A DNA stretch of 64,000 bases from Paraspadella gotoi (lineage: Eukaryota; Chaetognatha), in NCBI GenBank assembly GCA_051294375.1, contig CM119265.1, positions 19,868,880 through 19,932,879 on the forward strand, read 5' to 3'. Made by a program: the position numbers and the translations under genes. This document shows, one piece after another, positions 1 through 12,488 of this stretch; within the stretch, counting starts at the first letter, position 1; each line of letters starts with the position of its first letter. The notes below the pieces were generated by a model, which was not told the origin of the DNA, searched no databases, and saw nothing but the letters and a program-made list of their open reading frames with translations.

Positions 1-33
<33 letters not shown>

Positions 34-1640
34 TGCGAATGTCGATTCTCATTCTCATACGAATTCGTGGGTGAGGTTGAAAGGTCAGAATTGAACAAGG
101 TGAGTTTCATGTATCGAAATTTGATGAAAAAAAAGTGACGCCTCGTCACCACGCGTCTCTAAGTACGTACAGACGTTAGAAAATAATACGTACTCAAAAG
201 AAATAGTGAGTTCTGTCACGTAAACAGTAACAACGAGTCACTGTTTTTTGTTTTTTTTAATTCTGTGGGTTTTCATTACATTATTATATATTTGTCTCGA
301 GGTCGTTTTTAAAACACGTAGATTTTTATAGGATTCGTCTCTTGAAAAAGTTTTAGATTTACGAAAAAGCAAATTATTCAATCTTTGCTAACGCTAGTAT
401 GACCCCTAAATTTATTTTGAAGTTTTTATGAACCATTTAAACTTTTTAAACTCTAAACCGTGAACGGTGAACCCAGCAATTCTTCAGTCGGGACGGAAAT
501 GGAAAAGGTGAGATTTAAGGAAACGAAGAAACGCGAGTTAATTAAAGTGAGTTTCTAGGGTAAGAGAAAAAAGAAAAGGCGAGGAAAGAGGCGAGGTCGT
601 AAAACTCGACTTAATTCGGGAAAGTCTGAGTCGATCCTGATTTTCGGCGCGAAAGTCGTCGCAGTTTTCGACGATCGATCGATTGAAGGTGTTAGGAGTG
701 TTGAGGGCGACAAGGGTGCTAAAATTACGAGGATCCCTGAAGGGCGACGAGGTGTGAGAGAGTTCAGCTGTCCAAGCGGTAGTGAGTGAGCAGGAAGGAA
801 GTCTGCTATACGGAAGATTAATTTACGCTATCGTCACAACGGGATGTTAAAATGGCGCGTCAGCCTTGAACTATGGCGAAGATGCTATTTTTAAAGTGTT
901 ATCGGGAGAGTAAAAACGATGACAAGGAATCTGCATGAAATCATAGAGTTTTGTGAATTTGAAAATGTTTTAACTATCAGAGAAAGATATGCGCTAATAC
1001 ATTCTCAATAACCTTTCGCCTGTTTAGTGTTTACCTCCCTACTGAGCTATAATTGCTCTAAAAAAAAAAACAATTAAAACTATCGCACGGCGTATTTTTT
1101 TCTTGACTTCGAAGATGTGCTCAAGTCTTTTAACATTAGTAGGTACATACATCGCCTGCTCAGATCCCAATTCTATTTTTTAACAATAAAAGGCTTTACT
1201 CACCGTCGACCCCTGGAACTCATCTCTCCCAACCCCAGCGAAGCTCGAACGAAGCTTTGCTTTACTCAGCTTTTTTCTCATTCAACTCGTAGCGGAGCAA
1301 TTAATGAGATCCGCCATTAGGACTTTCCTTCTCTTCGATTCTTTTTTTCCAACGATTAGAGAGAGAGAGAGAGAGAGATAGAGAGAGAGAGAGATAGAAA
1401 GAGAATAAGAGAGGAAGGAACAGAAACCATATAAAAAAGATCTTCTACTTTCAAAAATAGATAGTAACTCCCGAAATACATATCAATATAAAAAAAAAAT
1501 TAAGTTAAAAATAAAAGGAGAGAAAAGGGGGGGGAAAAAGTATGGTGGTCGAAATATGATGAATGGAAGTTGGGCGACGCGTCAAACAAACACCGAAAAA
1601 TGACCAATCGCCCCGAGGGGAGAAAAGGGGAGAGTGGGAG
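1..1640. other. AT-rich non-coding DNA with GA microsatellites
   Basis: Nothing coding is convincing here. The window opens inside a (GA)n run (1-31), and a second interrupted GA tract lies at about 1359-1395. The 67-residue open frame near 1117-1320 has no recognisable domain and no supporting splice structure. Confidence 0.6.
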
Positions 1641-1648
1641 GTCCTTAC

Positions 1649-4555
1649 CCGCGGGGCTTCAGGAGGCTGCGGGGGAAGGTGAAGATGGTAGGGGGGTAAG
1701 GAGTCTCTCCTTGTTATTGTGGTAGTTCTTGTGTGACGGATGTCGTTAAAATCTTAATCTTAATCTTAAGTTCTTGTGTGATGGATGTCGTTAAATCTTA
1801 ATATTAATCTTAATCTTAATCTTAATCTTAAGTTCTTGTGTGACGGATGTTGTTAAAATCTTAATCTTAATCTTAATCTTAATTTTAATCTTAATCTTAA
1901 TCTTAAGTTCTTGTGTGACGGATGTCATTAAAATCTTAATCTTAATCTTAATCTTAAGTTCTTGTGTGATGGATGTCGTTAAAATCTTAATCTTAATCTT
2001 AATCTTAATCTTAAGTTCTTGTGTGACGGATGTCGTTAAAATCTTAATCTTAATCTTAATCTTAAGTTCTTGCGTGACAGATGTCATTAAAAGCTTAATC
2101 TTAATCTTAATCTTAATCTTAATCTTAATCTTCAGTTCTTGTGTGACGGATGTCGTTAAAATCGATCTCGTAATTAGATGAAATTACGGACTCGACGTCT
2201 GCAAAGGAAAAGTTTCTGCTTCGCGAAATATGAGGAGAAAGGGAAGAAATGACGAGAGAAATAAACATCGGGAAAGTAAATTTTTGTCATATTACGTAAA
2301 GAATATAATGGCGGAGAGGGAGGAGGGGAGGATATGAGAATGAGAGGGAGAGAGAGAGAAAGAGAATAATAACCTACCGGTTCAGTGGGAGGTACTTACC
2401 TATAACTTTTTACCTAGAAGTAATAAAATATAGCATAATGAAAACGAATACCTGAATAGCCTAACCTAATTCAAGGCATCTTTAATATGCGTTTTGTCTT
2501 AATTTCAGTAAAATGGCTATTTTCTTTCTCTCTCTTACATTTTTCTTCGCCGCGCGATGGTAAAGTGAAATTCTCTCGTGGCCACAAGTTGGCAGACGAA
2601 ATGCGTGAATTTCATTAACACCGACGCGAGAAATGTTGAGCTTTTTTTTTGGGGGGGGGACGTTGAAGAGAGGTAAAAGAGAGGTGGAAAGAGTTAAAAG
2701 AGAGAGGTAAGAAAAAATAGCGAACAGGAGTCGGATCAGACGGGTAGAATAGGTTAGATTTAGTAATATATAAGATAAGATAGTTTATAATTTTTTTTAC
2801 TCTTAAGTCCAAAAGTACAACCGGGAAAATGAAGTGATAAGTCTCGAAAGAAAACCGTCTTCTTGCCGATGAGCAACACGTTTTTCAAATTCACATCTTT
2901 TTTTCAACTTTTCTTTCTATTATATTTTTTTTAAATTTTCATTCTTCCAGTGAAAATGATAATGACTTCACCAGATCCGCGAACCCAAGGACGAAATAGA
3001 AAGCCGCCGACGCCGCCGCCGAGCCGCCTAGCCGCCGAGAGTCTCACATTCCCATAGTCGCCCACAGCTGTCGCCGTCGTCGCTTTCACTGCCGTCACAT
3101 GAGTAGCAGAACTACGGTTGTGGTCGTCACCAAAGTCCAATGGTGACACGCTGCTTGATATCGCGTTTTCCTTTCAAAATTTTATTTGCTAAAAGGGACC
3201 CCAGAGCCATCTACCGGAATGAAAAAGAATTTTACTTTTGGTTTGTAATTTGATACATTTTTAAAGAGTTCACGCACCGACTTGGTCTTGACAAAATGGA
3301 CGGAATGGCTACAACGAGATCCAATCGGTGGCCGGACCGAAGGTGTCAAGCGACATCAGCGGTCGCCACTTCACCGAATCTTTTTTTTTCAACCTTTCCA
3401 AGGCTATTTTCGGAGCGACTCCGTTAATGCCCTTAATGGCCCCCATTTTCTCCCAAGCTCATGAAGGAGAATAGAATTGTAAATTGCCGAGCGAGCCCGA
3501 TTTTTTTTTCGGTCTGGGTAACCAGGCAACCGAGACGCGATCGTCTGTGGAGAGAGCGGAGCGTCCCAAAGCCGCGCGCGGCTGAGGAAAAGAGAGTTAA
3601 TTAAAAAAGTTTTTAAAAAAAAGATATTAAGCTTAATCGCTATCAAATGCGGCTCGATTTTTACAGGTTCTTTTCTTTTCCGCTGCAAAGGTGAGACAAC
3701 TTTGGGGAGAAAGTTTTATGGCGCCACTAAAACTCTTTTGACTGAAAAGACACGATTGGGTTTTTTTTTTTACTAGCGAAAAAAAATGTTTTGATGCGCT
3801 TTTCCTTCTTTTTTTCTTCCGTTATAGAACACAATATTGCAATTAGTGAAGATTACTGTATATTACTATATATCTACACGATTAGATGAAGCGCGCAACG
3901 CGTAGTATCTTTCGTTCCGCGATCGAGAGCTCTAATAGAAACTAATAAAGTTTTATGTGAGGGAAAATTAAAAGATGGAAAAAACGCGAAGAGTTTCTCG
4001 GAAGAGGGAACGAGAGAAAGAAGGAGGAATGAAAAAAAAAGTTAGAGAGGAAGATGGACAAAAATAAAATGCGGAGAGGGTAGTGAGAGATCGATGACAA
4101 AGGGGGGAATAAGTGATATAGTTGTAGAAGTAGCATCGATGAGATAGGGGCGAATAAATGATAAATAAACAGATGACGAAGTGTTAAATTTCAGGTCGTG
4201 GCACAAAGATCAATCGGTGGTAAACAGGCAGATAAACAAAAAATTTTCACAAAGTAAGAAGGAAGTTATTCGTAAGAAAAGCAAAGATAACCAAGGTATC
4301 AGACAAACAAAAACCCTATAGTGGATATATATGATAGAAAAACGAAGAGAGAGAGAGACAGTTAGACGCGCAAATAAACGAGATAGAGAGAGAGACGTCG
4401 GGAAACGATGGAGACTTTCCCTCTCCGATTGACGAGGGTAATTAATACTTCCCCCCTTCTTCCAAGCCAAACAATTAGAGGCGATAACGGTTCTTAATTA
4501 GTTCCCGGCCGAGAGTAATGAAAACGAGATATCCGGTACTTACCGGCTTCGGCAT
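1649..4555 (-). CDS. Possible minus-strand gene start with micro-exons (speculative)
   Basis: Reading the minus strand, an ATG in good Kozak context (CCACCATGCC, ATG at 4555-4553) is followed after four codons by a consensus donor (CCG|gtaagtacc, exon end 4544). Further down are a 14-nt candidate exon at 2413-2400, between a pyrimidine-rich acceptor and gtaagtacc, and an 18-nt candidate exon at 1666-1649, between cccccgcag and gtaagg. Joined in order they stay open and would read M-P-K-P-V-K-S-Y-S-L-L-K-P-R. The peptide matches nothing I recognise. The splice sites are good, but short exons can arise by chance, so this is a hypothesis only. The product would continue beyond the left edge of the window. 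Confidence 0.2.
1724..2165 (+). repeat. Composite minisatellite: ~22-bp lead plus variable TTAATC hexamers
   Basis: Eight units each start with gttcttgtgtgacggatgtc (small variants) followed by gttaaaa and then three to eight hexamers of the type TTAATC. Units differ mainly in the number of hexamers, so their length varies from about 45 to 74 bp. The open frames on both strands are by-products of a repeat lacking stops and look non-coding (I/L-rich on one strand, K/I-rich on the other). Confidence 0.9.
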
Positions 4556-5689
4556 GGTGGCTGGTGATGTTGCTATCGACGCTGGATTACCCGATGGGGT
4601 TTCTTGTCGAGGACGCGGGGTCGGTTATTATGTGAAAATCTGTGGAAAGTCGAAGGAGATAAAATAATGTTATACAAGGTTATTCACAGGCCAGGACTTA
4701 TTATTTTTAACTATAACTAGTAGGGAANNNNNNNNNNNNNNNNNNNNNNNNNNNNNNNNNNNNNNNNNNNNNNNNNNNNNNNNNNNNNNNNNNNNNNNNN
4801 NNNNNNNNNNNNNNNNNNNNNNNNNNNNNNNNNNNNNNNNNNNNNNNNNNNNNNNNNNNNNNNNNNNNNNNNNNNNNNNNNNNNNNNNNNNNNNNNNNNN
4901 NNNNNNNNNNNNNNNNNNNNNNNNNNNNNNNNNNNNNNNNNNNNNNNNNNNNNNNNNAGAGAGAGAGAGAGAGACAGAGTGAATTTGATGGGGTCGATAT
5001 TGAAAATCGATAAGCGTTTTTAGCTGCGAGGGTTTTCCTCCTGCAAACAACGCGACAAAGCCTCGATCGCCCTACAATCCCTTCTCCTCCGTTCGAGGGT
5101 TGGCAAAGGGTGCATCTCCTCTGGCGCAACAGATGGAGACCTTTTAAACCCACAATTTAAACGTTTAACACGAACTTTAAAAAAAAAATGGCGGAGAAAA
5201 AAACGACATAAAATTTCGTGAGCGAATCGTAGAGGAGTTTATTTAATATTTATTCACCGCAGAATCGTCGGAGTTTCCGTCGTTGTTGGTCTGGTTGCTA
5301 CTTTTTTTTCTTTTTTTTTTTTTGAGAAAATGAAAAGATTTCCACCATCTGGCGTCGAGTGAGAAAATTGAATGTGAGAATCCTGTGAAAGTCGATATTC
5401 AACAATTGTTTCACGTCCTTAGAAAAGGACTTCAATCCAATCAGAGGAGATTGATGAGATCGTGATCGTGAGATATCGATTCAGTTCAGTCACCATCATC
5501 GGTCTCGTCATCCTCATGAAATCTCCGAAAATCGAAATCAAAATGAAATCGCGACAAATTCGAATTAACTCTTCGTGAAAAGAAAAAAGAAATTTGTCAA
5601 ACGAGTTTTTTGTCTCAAAGCCTTCATTTTTTCCTCCCCCTCGAGTTTTTTTTTTTTTTTTCTTTTTTTTTGTTTTTTCTTCTCGATTA
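2166..5689. other. Non-coding stretch with an assembly gap
   Basis: AT-rich DNA with purine-rich tracts (around 2330-2370, 3960-4100 and 4350-4390). N bases fill 4728-4957 (230 nt), and a (GA)n tract begins right at the right edge of the gap, so the gap is probably a collapsed microsatellite. Apart from the tentative micro-exons described separately, I see no gene. Confidence 0.6.
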
Positions 5690-8215
5690 GCCAAAAAAGA
5701 TACAGTAATCGGTTTTTGAAGAACCTGGAAAAGTCCAGGGACGGCTGTAAACTTTTGTAAATTGCTGATAATCAGCTGAAAATCGAATTACGGTTAGACC
5801 CTAGGGTGGTTTATTACCCCCCAATTAAGAGTTTTGAGCCACCTTTAGAAAAAAAAATAGTGAATGGGGATTTTTTTGGACAAAAAAATTTAAATTTGCA
5901 TACTGAAAAAAGAAAATATGTAGTAATACTTCATATTTAATGAGTTGGAATACACCGGGAGGGCGTGCCGTAAGACCAAGTGGTAAAAAAAAACAAAAAA
6001 TGATTCAAATTACAGCTTTGGTTTAAACACTCATTTGCATAACGAGTACAAATATTTTTTTAATAATACTTGGTACTTTTTCAGTCTTATGAAAATTTAT
6101 AAAAACTTTTTTCACAATAATAGCTAACTGATACACCATATAACACATACATGAAGTAAAAAATAGAAATACTTTGGTTATTCTTTAAAATCTTCCAAAA
6201 ATTAAAAATTTTTCCAAAAAATGATTCAAAAATATTTGCCTGTTTTAATTTACAAAACAAATGTTTTTTTAATAATACATAGTATATTAAAATGCCAACC
6301 AAATTCTGGTCCCGTGTGCACTTTTTTGATTCTGACTTACAAAGATATTATTTTAATTTTTTTTAAATATAACGTTTATTTCTAGCTATATTTGATGAAA
6401 TACTAACCACTTCAAAACCTTAAAAAAAATACCCCAGAAAAACAAACACCTATTCAAAAAAACTTTATTTTTAAAACACCGTTCCATTGCAATATTACAT
6501 GATCTCCATTACTTTAATGAACATATCTCAAAAGTGAGAAAACCATTCAGGTTTTATGTGTGAAAGTTTAATAGATAACTTGTGAAATAAGAAATGACTG
6601 CACAGCGAAGCTGCATCGCAAGGAAGGCGATAAAAAAAAATTTAGATGAACTATAAATTCAGCTTGAATTGAAAATGAATGAGGTACTCTTGCTTAATAA
6701 GAGGCGGACAACAAAAGTAAAAAATTTTTATTTTTTTTAAGAACCCATTCAGATAGCCCATAAAAAAAGTTTTTCACACAAAGTATAATCGTTTTTTTCA
6801 CAATATTTTGATCGATAAGTGGGTCAAATAAGGAAAAACTCTTTTAAAATGCAAATCATCATGCATCGTTCGTACCACAAAATTTTTATATAGTTTTTGT
6901 TAAAATTAAGAGAGCAATAAAACAATTAAAATTTGAAAAAAATCTTGGTTAAAGTAAATGATTTTTTATTTTATTTTTTCAAATCTCTACCCGAATCCGC
7001 TTTTAAAAAAAAAAATTTCCCTGAATTTTGGGAAAAAAAAAAAATTTTCCATGATTTATAGTAAATTAACGATAATACTTTAAAATTTGCTTCTATATTT
7101 ATTTATTAATATATTTAAAATTTTTTTAATTTTTTTTTTTAATTCTCCATCCCACAGGGATGCTTTAAAAAAAACCGTTATTATATTACAGAACTCTTAG
7201 TTTTTTTTACTTTTGTTCCGCCTTATTAACGGCAAGAGTATATTATTCAATTACAAAGCTTGAATATAGTTCATCCATCTATTTTTCGCCTTCCCTGTGC
7301 AGTCATTCCTTATAAAGTTATCCTATACTTTTTCACACAATAAACCTATGGGTTCCACTTGATATTATTAAAGTAAAGAACGAGATGTAAAATCAACATT
7401 GGAATGGTTTTTATTATAAAGGTTTGAAAAAATTAAGGGTGTTTTTTCTCGTAAAATTTTTTTTAAAGGTTTTGAAAGGGGTTATATTTCAAATAATAAT
7501 AGTAGGCGTATTTTAAATTTAAAAAAAAAATTATATATTTTAAAATTCAGTGCACCCCCGAGGACAGAATGGTTGGCAGTAATTACTAATTTTTAAAAAA
7601 AAAAGCATTTGTTCAAAAAAATGCATACTTTTGATTAGTTTGGTTTAAAATTAATTTTGGAATATTAAGAAATAACAATATTCTATATTTTAATTCAATT
7701 GTATGTTATTGGTGTAATTCAGGTTGTCTATATATTCGAATATTAAATTTTATTTATAATTATCATACAGACTGTTGAAAATACAATATTAATAAATATA
7801 TTGCTACTGTATGCAAATGCATGTTTTAAACTAAAGCTGTATTTGATTCATTTTTTTTTGTTTTTACCGCAACTGGTTTAGGCGCAACCCCTCCCGTATG
7901 ATTATATCACATAATATCTAAATTAGAGTATTTACTAACGCATACATTTTTTTATACAAGTATGTCAAATTAATTTTTCTGTCCAAAAAAAAATGCCCAT
8001 TCAACTACCTTTTTTTTTTTAAAGTGGCCTCAAACTCTTCATGGGGGAATTAAAATAACGCACCCTCAGGTCTAACCCGTATTCGATTTTCACTGATTGT
8101 CCAAGCATTTACAACAAAAAAAGTTGACAGCCCTCCCTGGACTTTCCCAGGGGTTCTTGTTTTCCTTTATAAAATTTAAAACCGATTTTTACTGTAAGCC
8201 TTTTTCCCCAGAGAC
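5690..8215. mobile_element. 2.5-kb foldback (long inverted repeat) element
   Basis: The two ends are imperfect reverse complements of each other, and the similarity continues inward almost to the centre near 6.93 kb. Matching pairs include aaaagtccaggg...ggctgt (about 5730) with its complement at about 8130-8155, gaaaatcgaatta (5779) with taacccgtattcgattttc (about 8073-8092), a Phe-tract-like segment beginning attcaaattacagcttt (about 6002) with its complement near 7850, and gactgcacagcgaagctgc (about 6595) with its complement near 7295. It has no open frame, so it resembles a non-autonomous foldback or MITE-type DNA transposon. I did not find a clear target-site duplication, and the end points are approximate. 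Confidence 0.8.
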
Positions 8216-9570
8216 CAAAGATATAAAAGTGTTCAGGTTTTTTCCGAGGGCATATTCGAGCCTATTATTTTTCCTCTTAAGCTTAATCATTAATAAAGAA
8301 GACTATCGGATGGGTTTCCGTAACACTAAGTCCTCTTTAACTTCACTTTTTTACTCAACATGGGGGAAAAAAAAGACTTTTAAATCTCCAGCTCTCCATC
8401 AATCTTTATTTCTAACTCATCTCTCTCTCGAGTCCTCCCCTCTCCCTCTTATCTCCGTCTCATCCTCTCTCTCTCGTCTCTCTCTCTCTCTCATCCTCTC
8501 CATACCGTCGTCGCTTTCATTCTTTTTTTCTCCTTTATTCTCTCTTCTCTCTCCCGCTCTCCCTCTGATCTGTCTCCTTTTCCCGACTGGTGATTTGTTT
8601 TGTGGGGAGAAAACAGCCTGTAACCCTTCGTAGCTGTCTTTTTTCCCTCTTCTTTCTCTCTTCTCTCTTCTCCTCCTCTCTCCCATTCTCATCTTGTCCT
8701 CGCCTCTTCTCTCTCTCTCTCTCATCTCTCTCCTCCCTCTCTCTCTCCTTCTCTCAGTCTTTTTTTCGCACCCTCCCCACTTAGTGAGAAAAAAAAAGCG
8801 CGCCAAAAACTTGTCGGGTCTAATACGTTTCTCCATTAGTCTTGATTTAACAGAATCCGAACCTCGTGATCCTCCCACGCGCGCCACTCTCTGCACACCT
8901 TGAAGGCGCGTTTCCTTAGCACACCTTGAAGGCGCCATTCTTTCCTCAAATGTATGACGCATACTTTCACTATATATACGTATCTCCATATATCTCCATC
9001 TTCAAAAGTATTTTATACTCTTCACCCCAAATAGTCGGATCCTCACTCAAGTATGATTGAATGAGTCACAATCACAACACCCACCCTCTCATAATCACGT
9101 GACGCCCGAAATGATTCTCACGCGTTGACGTCGCCAGGAACGTCATCGACTACGCGGAGCCCGACCACGCGACGACGCCCGCGAACCGAGACAAAGATGA
9201 CTACCGGAGTTTCCTACGTTCACACCAAACTGAATTAGATCACAGCACACCGTGAAATCGAGAATCTTCTCTTCGCCAACTCCTTTGCCAAGCATTTTTG
9301 GTCTCGGCCCAAGACAACCATGATCTTTCTCCGCCGGGGATCGAACCTTCCCATCGACACGCCCGAGGCACGGGATTTTAAATTAAAATCTGGAAGTTCT
9401 TTTAAAAAAAAAACAATAACAAAAGCTCCAATCTCAATGAGCATTTCTGTCGATATTAATGTCCCAAATCTCCGGCTCAATCCATCCACTTTTCTCTCCA
9501 TCCCATTGCCCTACCTAATTTCCATCAGCTTCGTATCTCCGCCCTCGATCACCCTTCTTTGCAGACCCTT
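8216..9570. other. Pyrimidine-rich non-coding DNA
   Basis: The region 8405-8765 is dominated by interrupted CT/TCTC repeats, which produce long artefactual open frames on both strands. Downstream, 8870-9240 has more mixed composition with several CG dinucleotides. No gene recognised. Confidence 0.6.
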
Positions 9571-9799
9571 NNNNNNNNNNNNNNNNNNNNNNNNNNNNNN
9601 NNNNNNNNNNNNNNNNNNNNNNNNNNNNNNNNNNNNNNNNNNNNNNNNNNNNNNNNNNNNNNNNNNNNNNNNNNNNNNNNNNNNNNNNNNNNNNNNNNNN
9701 NNNNNNNNNNNNNNNNNNNNNNNNNNNNNNNNNNNNNNNNNNNNNNNNNNNNNNNNNNNNNNNNNNNNNNNNNNNNNNNNNNNNNNNNNNNNNNNNNNN
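9571..9799. other. Assembly gap (N)
   Basis: This is a run of 229 unknown bases. The sequence on the two sides is unrelated AT-rich DNA. Confidence 0.99.
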
Positions 9800-10086
9800 A
9801 AAGATCCATTCTCGATTGAAGTTTTTCAGTTTGTACAGTTGTTAGGCGGCGAAGAATTTCCATTGATTTTCCATTTGTAGATAGAATAGCGACAGAGAGG
9901 GAGACAGACGCGCCGACCGAACGAATCAGCGAGAGAGACAGAGAGATCTGAGAGAGAAAGAAAGAGAATAAAAAGGACAGAGACGGAGAGGCTCGAACCG
10001 GAATATCGATGTCTCATTCGTCTCCGTTCGTTTTCGTCTCTGGACTTAATGACGAGAGAGAGAGAGAGAGAAGAGAAGAGAGAGAA

Positions 10087-10141
<55 letters not shown>

Positions 10142-10720
10142 TAGAAGATCCTGAAGGAAGGAAGAAGTGAGTGGTAAGTATTACGAGGGAGATCGATGCC
10201 GACAGTTGAGAGGCTTGGTCAGTCGGGGAGAATGACGTCGATGCGCGGAAAAGGGAGACCAATCGATGAGACTTTGAATGAGTTCTGAAAAGGGATGTTA
10301 AAAGACTCCTTCGGGAGTCCGCGGTTGTTAGGATGTTAGCCGACTATTTAAAAAAAGGGAGTCAGTGTTGGTTATTGATTTGCCTTGCACGAGGTGTTGG
10401 AGCTGAAGCGGAAGGGATGTGTTGAGGAGAGATGGGGGAGATGCCCCGCGACGAATTTCAACAAAGAAAAAGAACTCAGTTTATATTTTATAAATGTCAA
10501 CTTGAATTACACTTTGTATTCGGAAGTTTGGTCTGTTTCGCCAGTTCGACAGTTTGATTCCCATTCCGCAAAACTCACCGATATTGGTTCAAAATAAAAT
10601 CGAAAATCGATAAAGTAATTTAGAAGAGCAAAATTCATAAAAAAAGCAATTTAAAACATTTAGTCCTGTTTACTGTTTAGTGTTTACGTAGTACCATTTT
10701 GGTGCAAGCTAATTTTTTTT

Positions 10721-10755
<35 letters not shown>

Positions 10756-10994
10756 CCTTCTCATTGATTTGTATTTGAGAATAACATTGGGGTTTCTTAA
10801 TGGGATATCTTAATGGTGTCTTAATTTTTTAATATACACAAAATATATAAATAAGTAAACAATTATTGAAAATAATAGTCATAGAAATATAAAAACATTA
10901 TATCCTTTTGTGAAAATTGTTGTTATAGTTTTTGTATAATCACGATTTCAGAACCATCTCATTATTAAAAAGCACAATAATCTTTTTTCTTGTT
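9800..10994. other. Non-coding DNA with GA/CT microsatellites
   Basis: It contains interrupted (GA)n at 10050-10141 and (CT)n at 10727-10752. The rest is AT-rich and forms the 5' flank of the U2 snRNA-like gene. I did not recognise a proximal sequence element. Confidence 0.6.
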
Positions 10995-11192
10995 ATCGCT
11001 TCTCGGCCTTTTGGCTAAGATCAAAGTTATCATCATCTGTTCTCATCAGCTTAATATCTGATACGGTCCGCACTGCGAGCTTAGAGTATTAAACTGATTT
11101 TTGAGCATCAGAGGAAAGCCCAGTGTAATGTGTATGCTCGGCTTCCTCCACCGGTCATCCGGGTATTGCAGTACCTTCGGGAATGGCCAACC
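10995..11192 (+). ncRNA. RNU2: U2 small nuclear RNA (divergent copy)
   Basis: The first 27 nt (ATCGCTTCTCGGCCTTTTGG followed by CTAAGAT) match the highly conserved 5' end of U2, including stem I. The stem IIa region (CATCAGCTTAATATCTGATA), an Sm-like site (GATTTTTGA near 11096-11104), a 3' hairpin whose arms are AGAGGAAAGCC and GGCTTCCTC, and a stem IV signature (GGTATTGCAGTACCT) all follow in order. Total length of about 198 nt fits U2. U2 pairs with the intron branch point during splicing, normally through GUAGUA. Here that segment reads as AAAGTTATCATCATCTG, with GUAGUA absent and three extra bases. It could be a variant U2 gene or a well-preserved pseudogene. The other stems remain foldable. 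Confidence 0.85.
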
Positions 11193-12488
11193 ATTCATTT
11201 CAAGAAATATTTAAAGACAGTGAATTTAATTTTTAAGTATTGTTTAAACCGGTTCTGACAAATAAAGGTCAGTAAATACTTACGTATAAAGAAAGTTTTG
11301 AATCTTAATTAGTTAATATCAAATTATACCACTCTAGATACTCAATGGGCAATGGGCAGTCAAATTGGGCAGTCAAATTGTTACGAATTTACGAAAAATT
11401 TCCCGCCAATCGGATGGAGGTGTGGCGGCGAAGGTGGCGGCGTAAAATGAGCGGAGGCATGCAAATGGATTTGACGAGTGAAGAAAAAAGTTTTAAAAAA
11501 TTCAACTTCATTGGAATTACAAAACGTGGCGCAAGCAGGCGTGGCTCTCTCTCTCTCTCTCTCAGTGAATGACAACTTTGTCTAGAGGACGAAGCGGTGC
11601 CGATGGTTCACTTCATGCAAATCCAATTCAGTGACGAAACCAAAAGAAAATTTGAAAAAAAAAACAAACTTTTTTTGAGTCTTAGTGATCATTGATCAAT
11701 GCTAATCACCGAGAAGTTATTGAGCGTTGTTTTTTTTTTTTTTTTACTTTTTCAAGTTTGGTTTAAAATTTAAAAAATAATTTCAGAGATTATCACAATC
11801 TATATTCCGTAGATAAAATTTAAGAGAGACGTGAAATAAACGTTTCATTTTAGAATTCCGTTTTCGCTCGTGAATCAACAAAGAGGATGATTCGTTTTTT
11901 TGTTTTCACGAAGGGAAGGGCGGGTGGAAAAAAAAATAAGGCTCAGTGAGAAAATTTGATTCAGAAAAAAAGTCTGGGTTGCGATGATTCGGCTCGAAAA
12001 GTTATCTTGGATAAAACGTTTTTTTTTTTTCAGATTGGAAGAGACTCGATCCTCGCAGTCGAAGATACAAACCGGTAGTTATTTTTATTTTCATGAGATG
12101 TTGTCTGCATCTGAATTCATTTACCGACCGGCACAGAAGTTGGTCGAATGAATTTTATCATAAAGAATCCGGTTCATTTTTACATTAAACATACAGGCAG
12201 AATTGTACATTTGTATATTTAGAGAAAAATTGAAGCTGATTTATTCTCTTATTCCAGTTACATACAATTAAATTTATTAAACGATTCGCTTCGTTTCCTT
12301 TAATCGTACTTTTACAATTAGAATTGTGGCTGGGGCGTCTTTCCTTCTTCAATAGTTTTATTTCGTTTTGATTTATAATTTTCATAATATTATAAGCTGG
12401 GACTCTTGTTTTTTTCTTGCGCTGCGTAGGAGGACGCTGCAAATCCACAGTTATGATCATGAAATTTAAACAAGTGCGCCAGTCCAAC
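11193..12488. other. AT-rich non-coding DNA
   Basis: Only short open frames without recognisable domains, poly-T/poly-A tracts and a short CT run (11546-11563) are present. No gene seen. Confidence 0.6.

Noticed and set aside
1750-2160. TTAATC hexamers as a telomere or subtelomere
   Set aside because: The hexamer is not a known animal telomere repeat, the array is short and interrupted, and normal sequence lies on both sides.
8097-8989. 178- and 190-codon open frames on both strands
   Set aside because: Low-complexity CT-rich DNA; composition explains the absence of stops.
9330-9360. tRNA B-box-like GGTTCGATCCCC on the minus strand
   Set aside because: No A box at the right distance and no cloverleaf; probably chance or a very old SINE trace.
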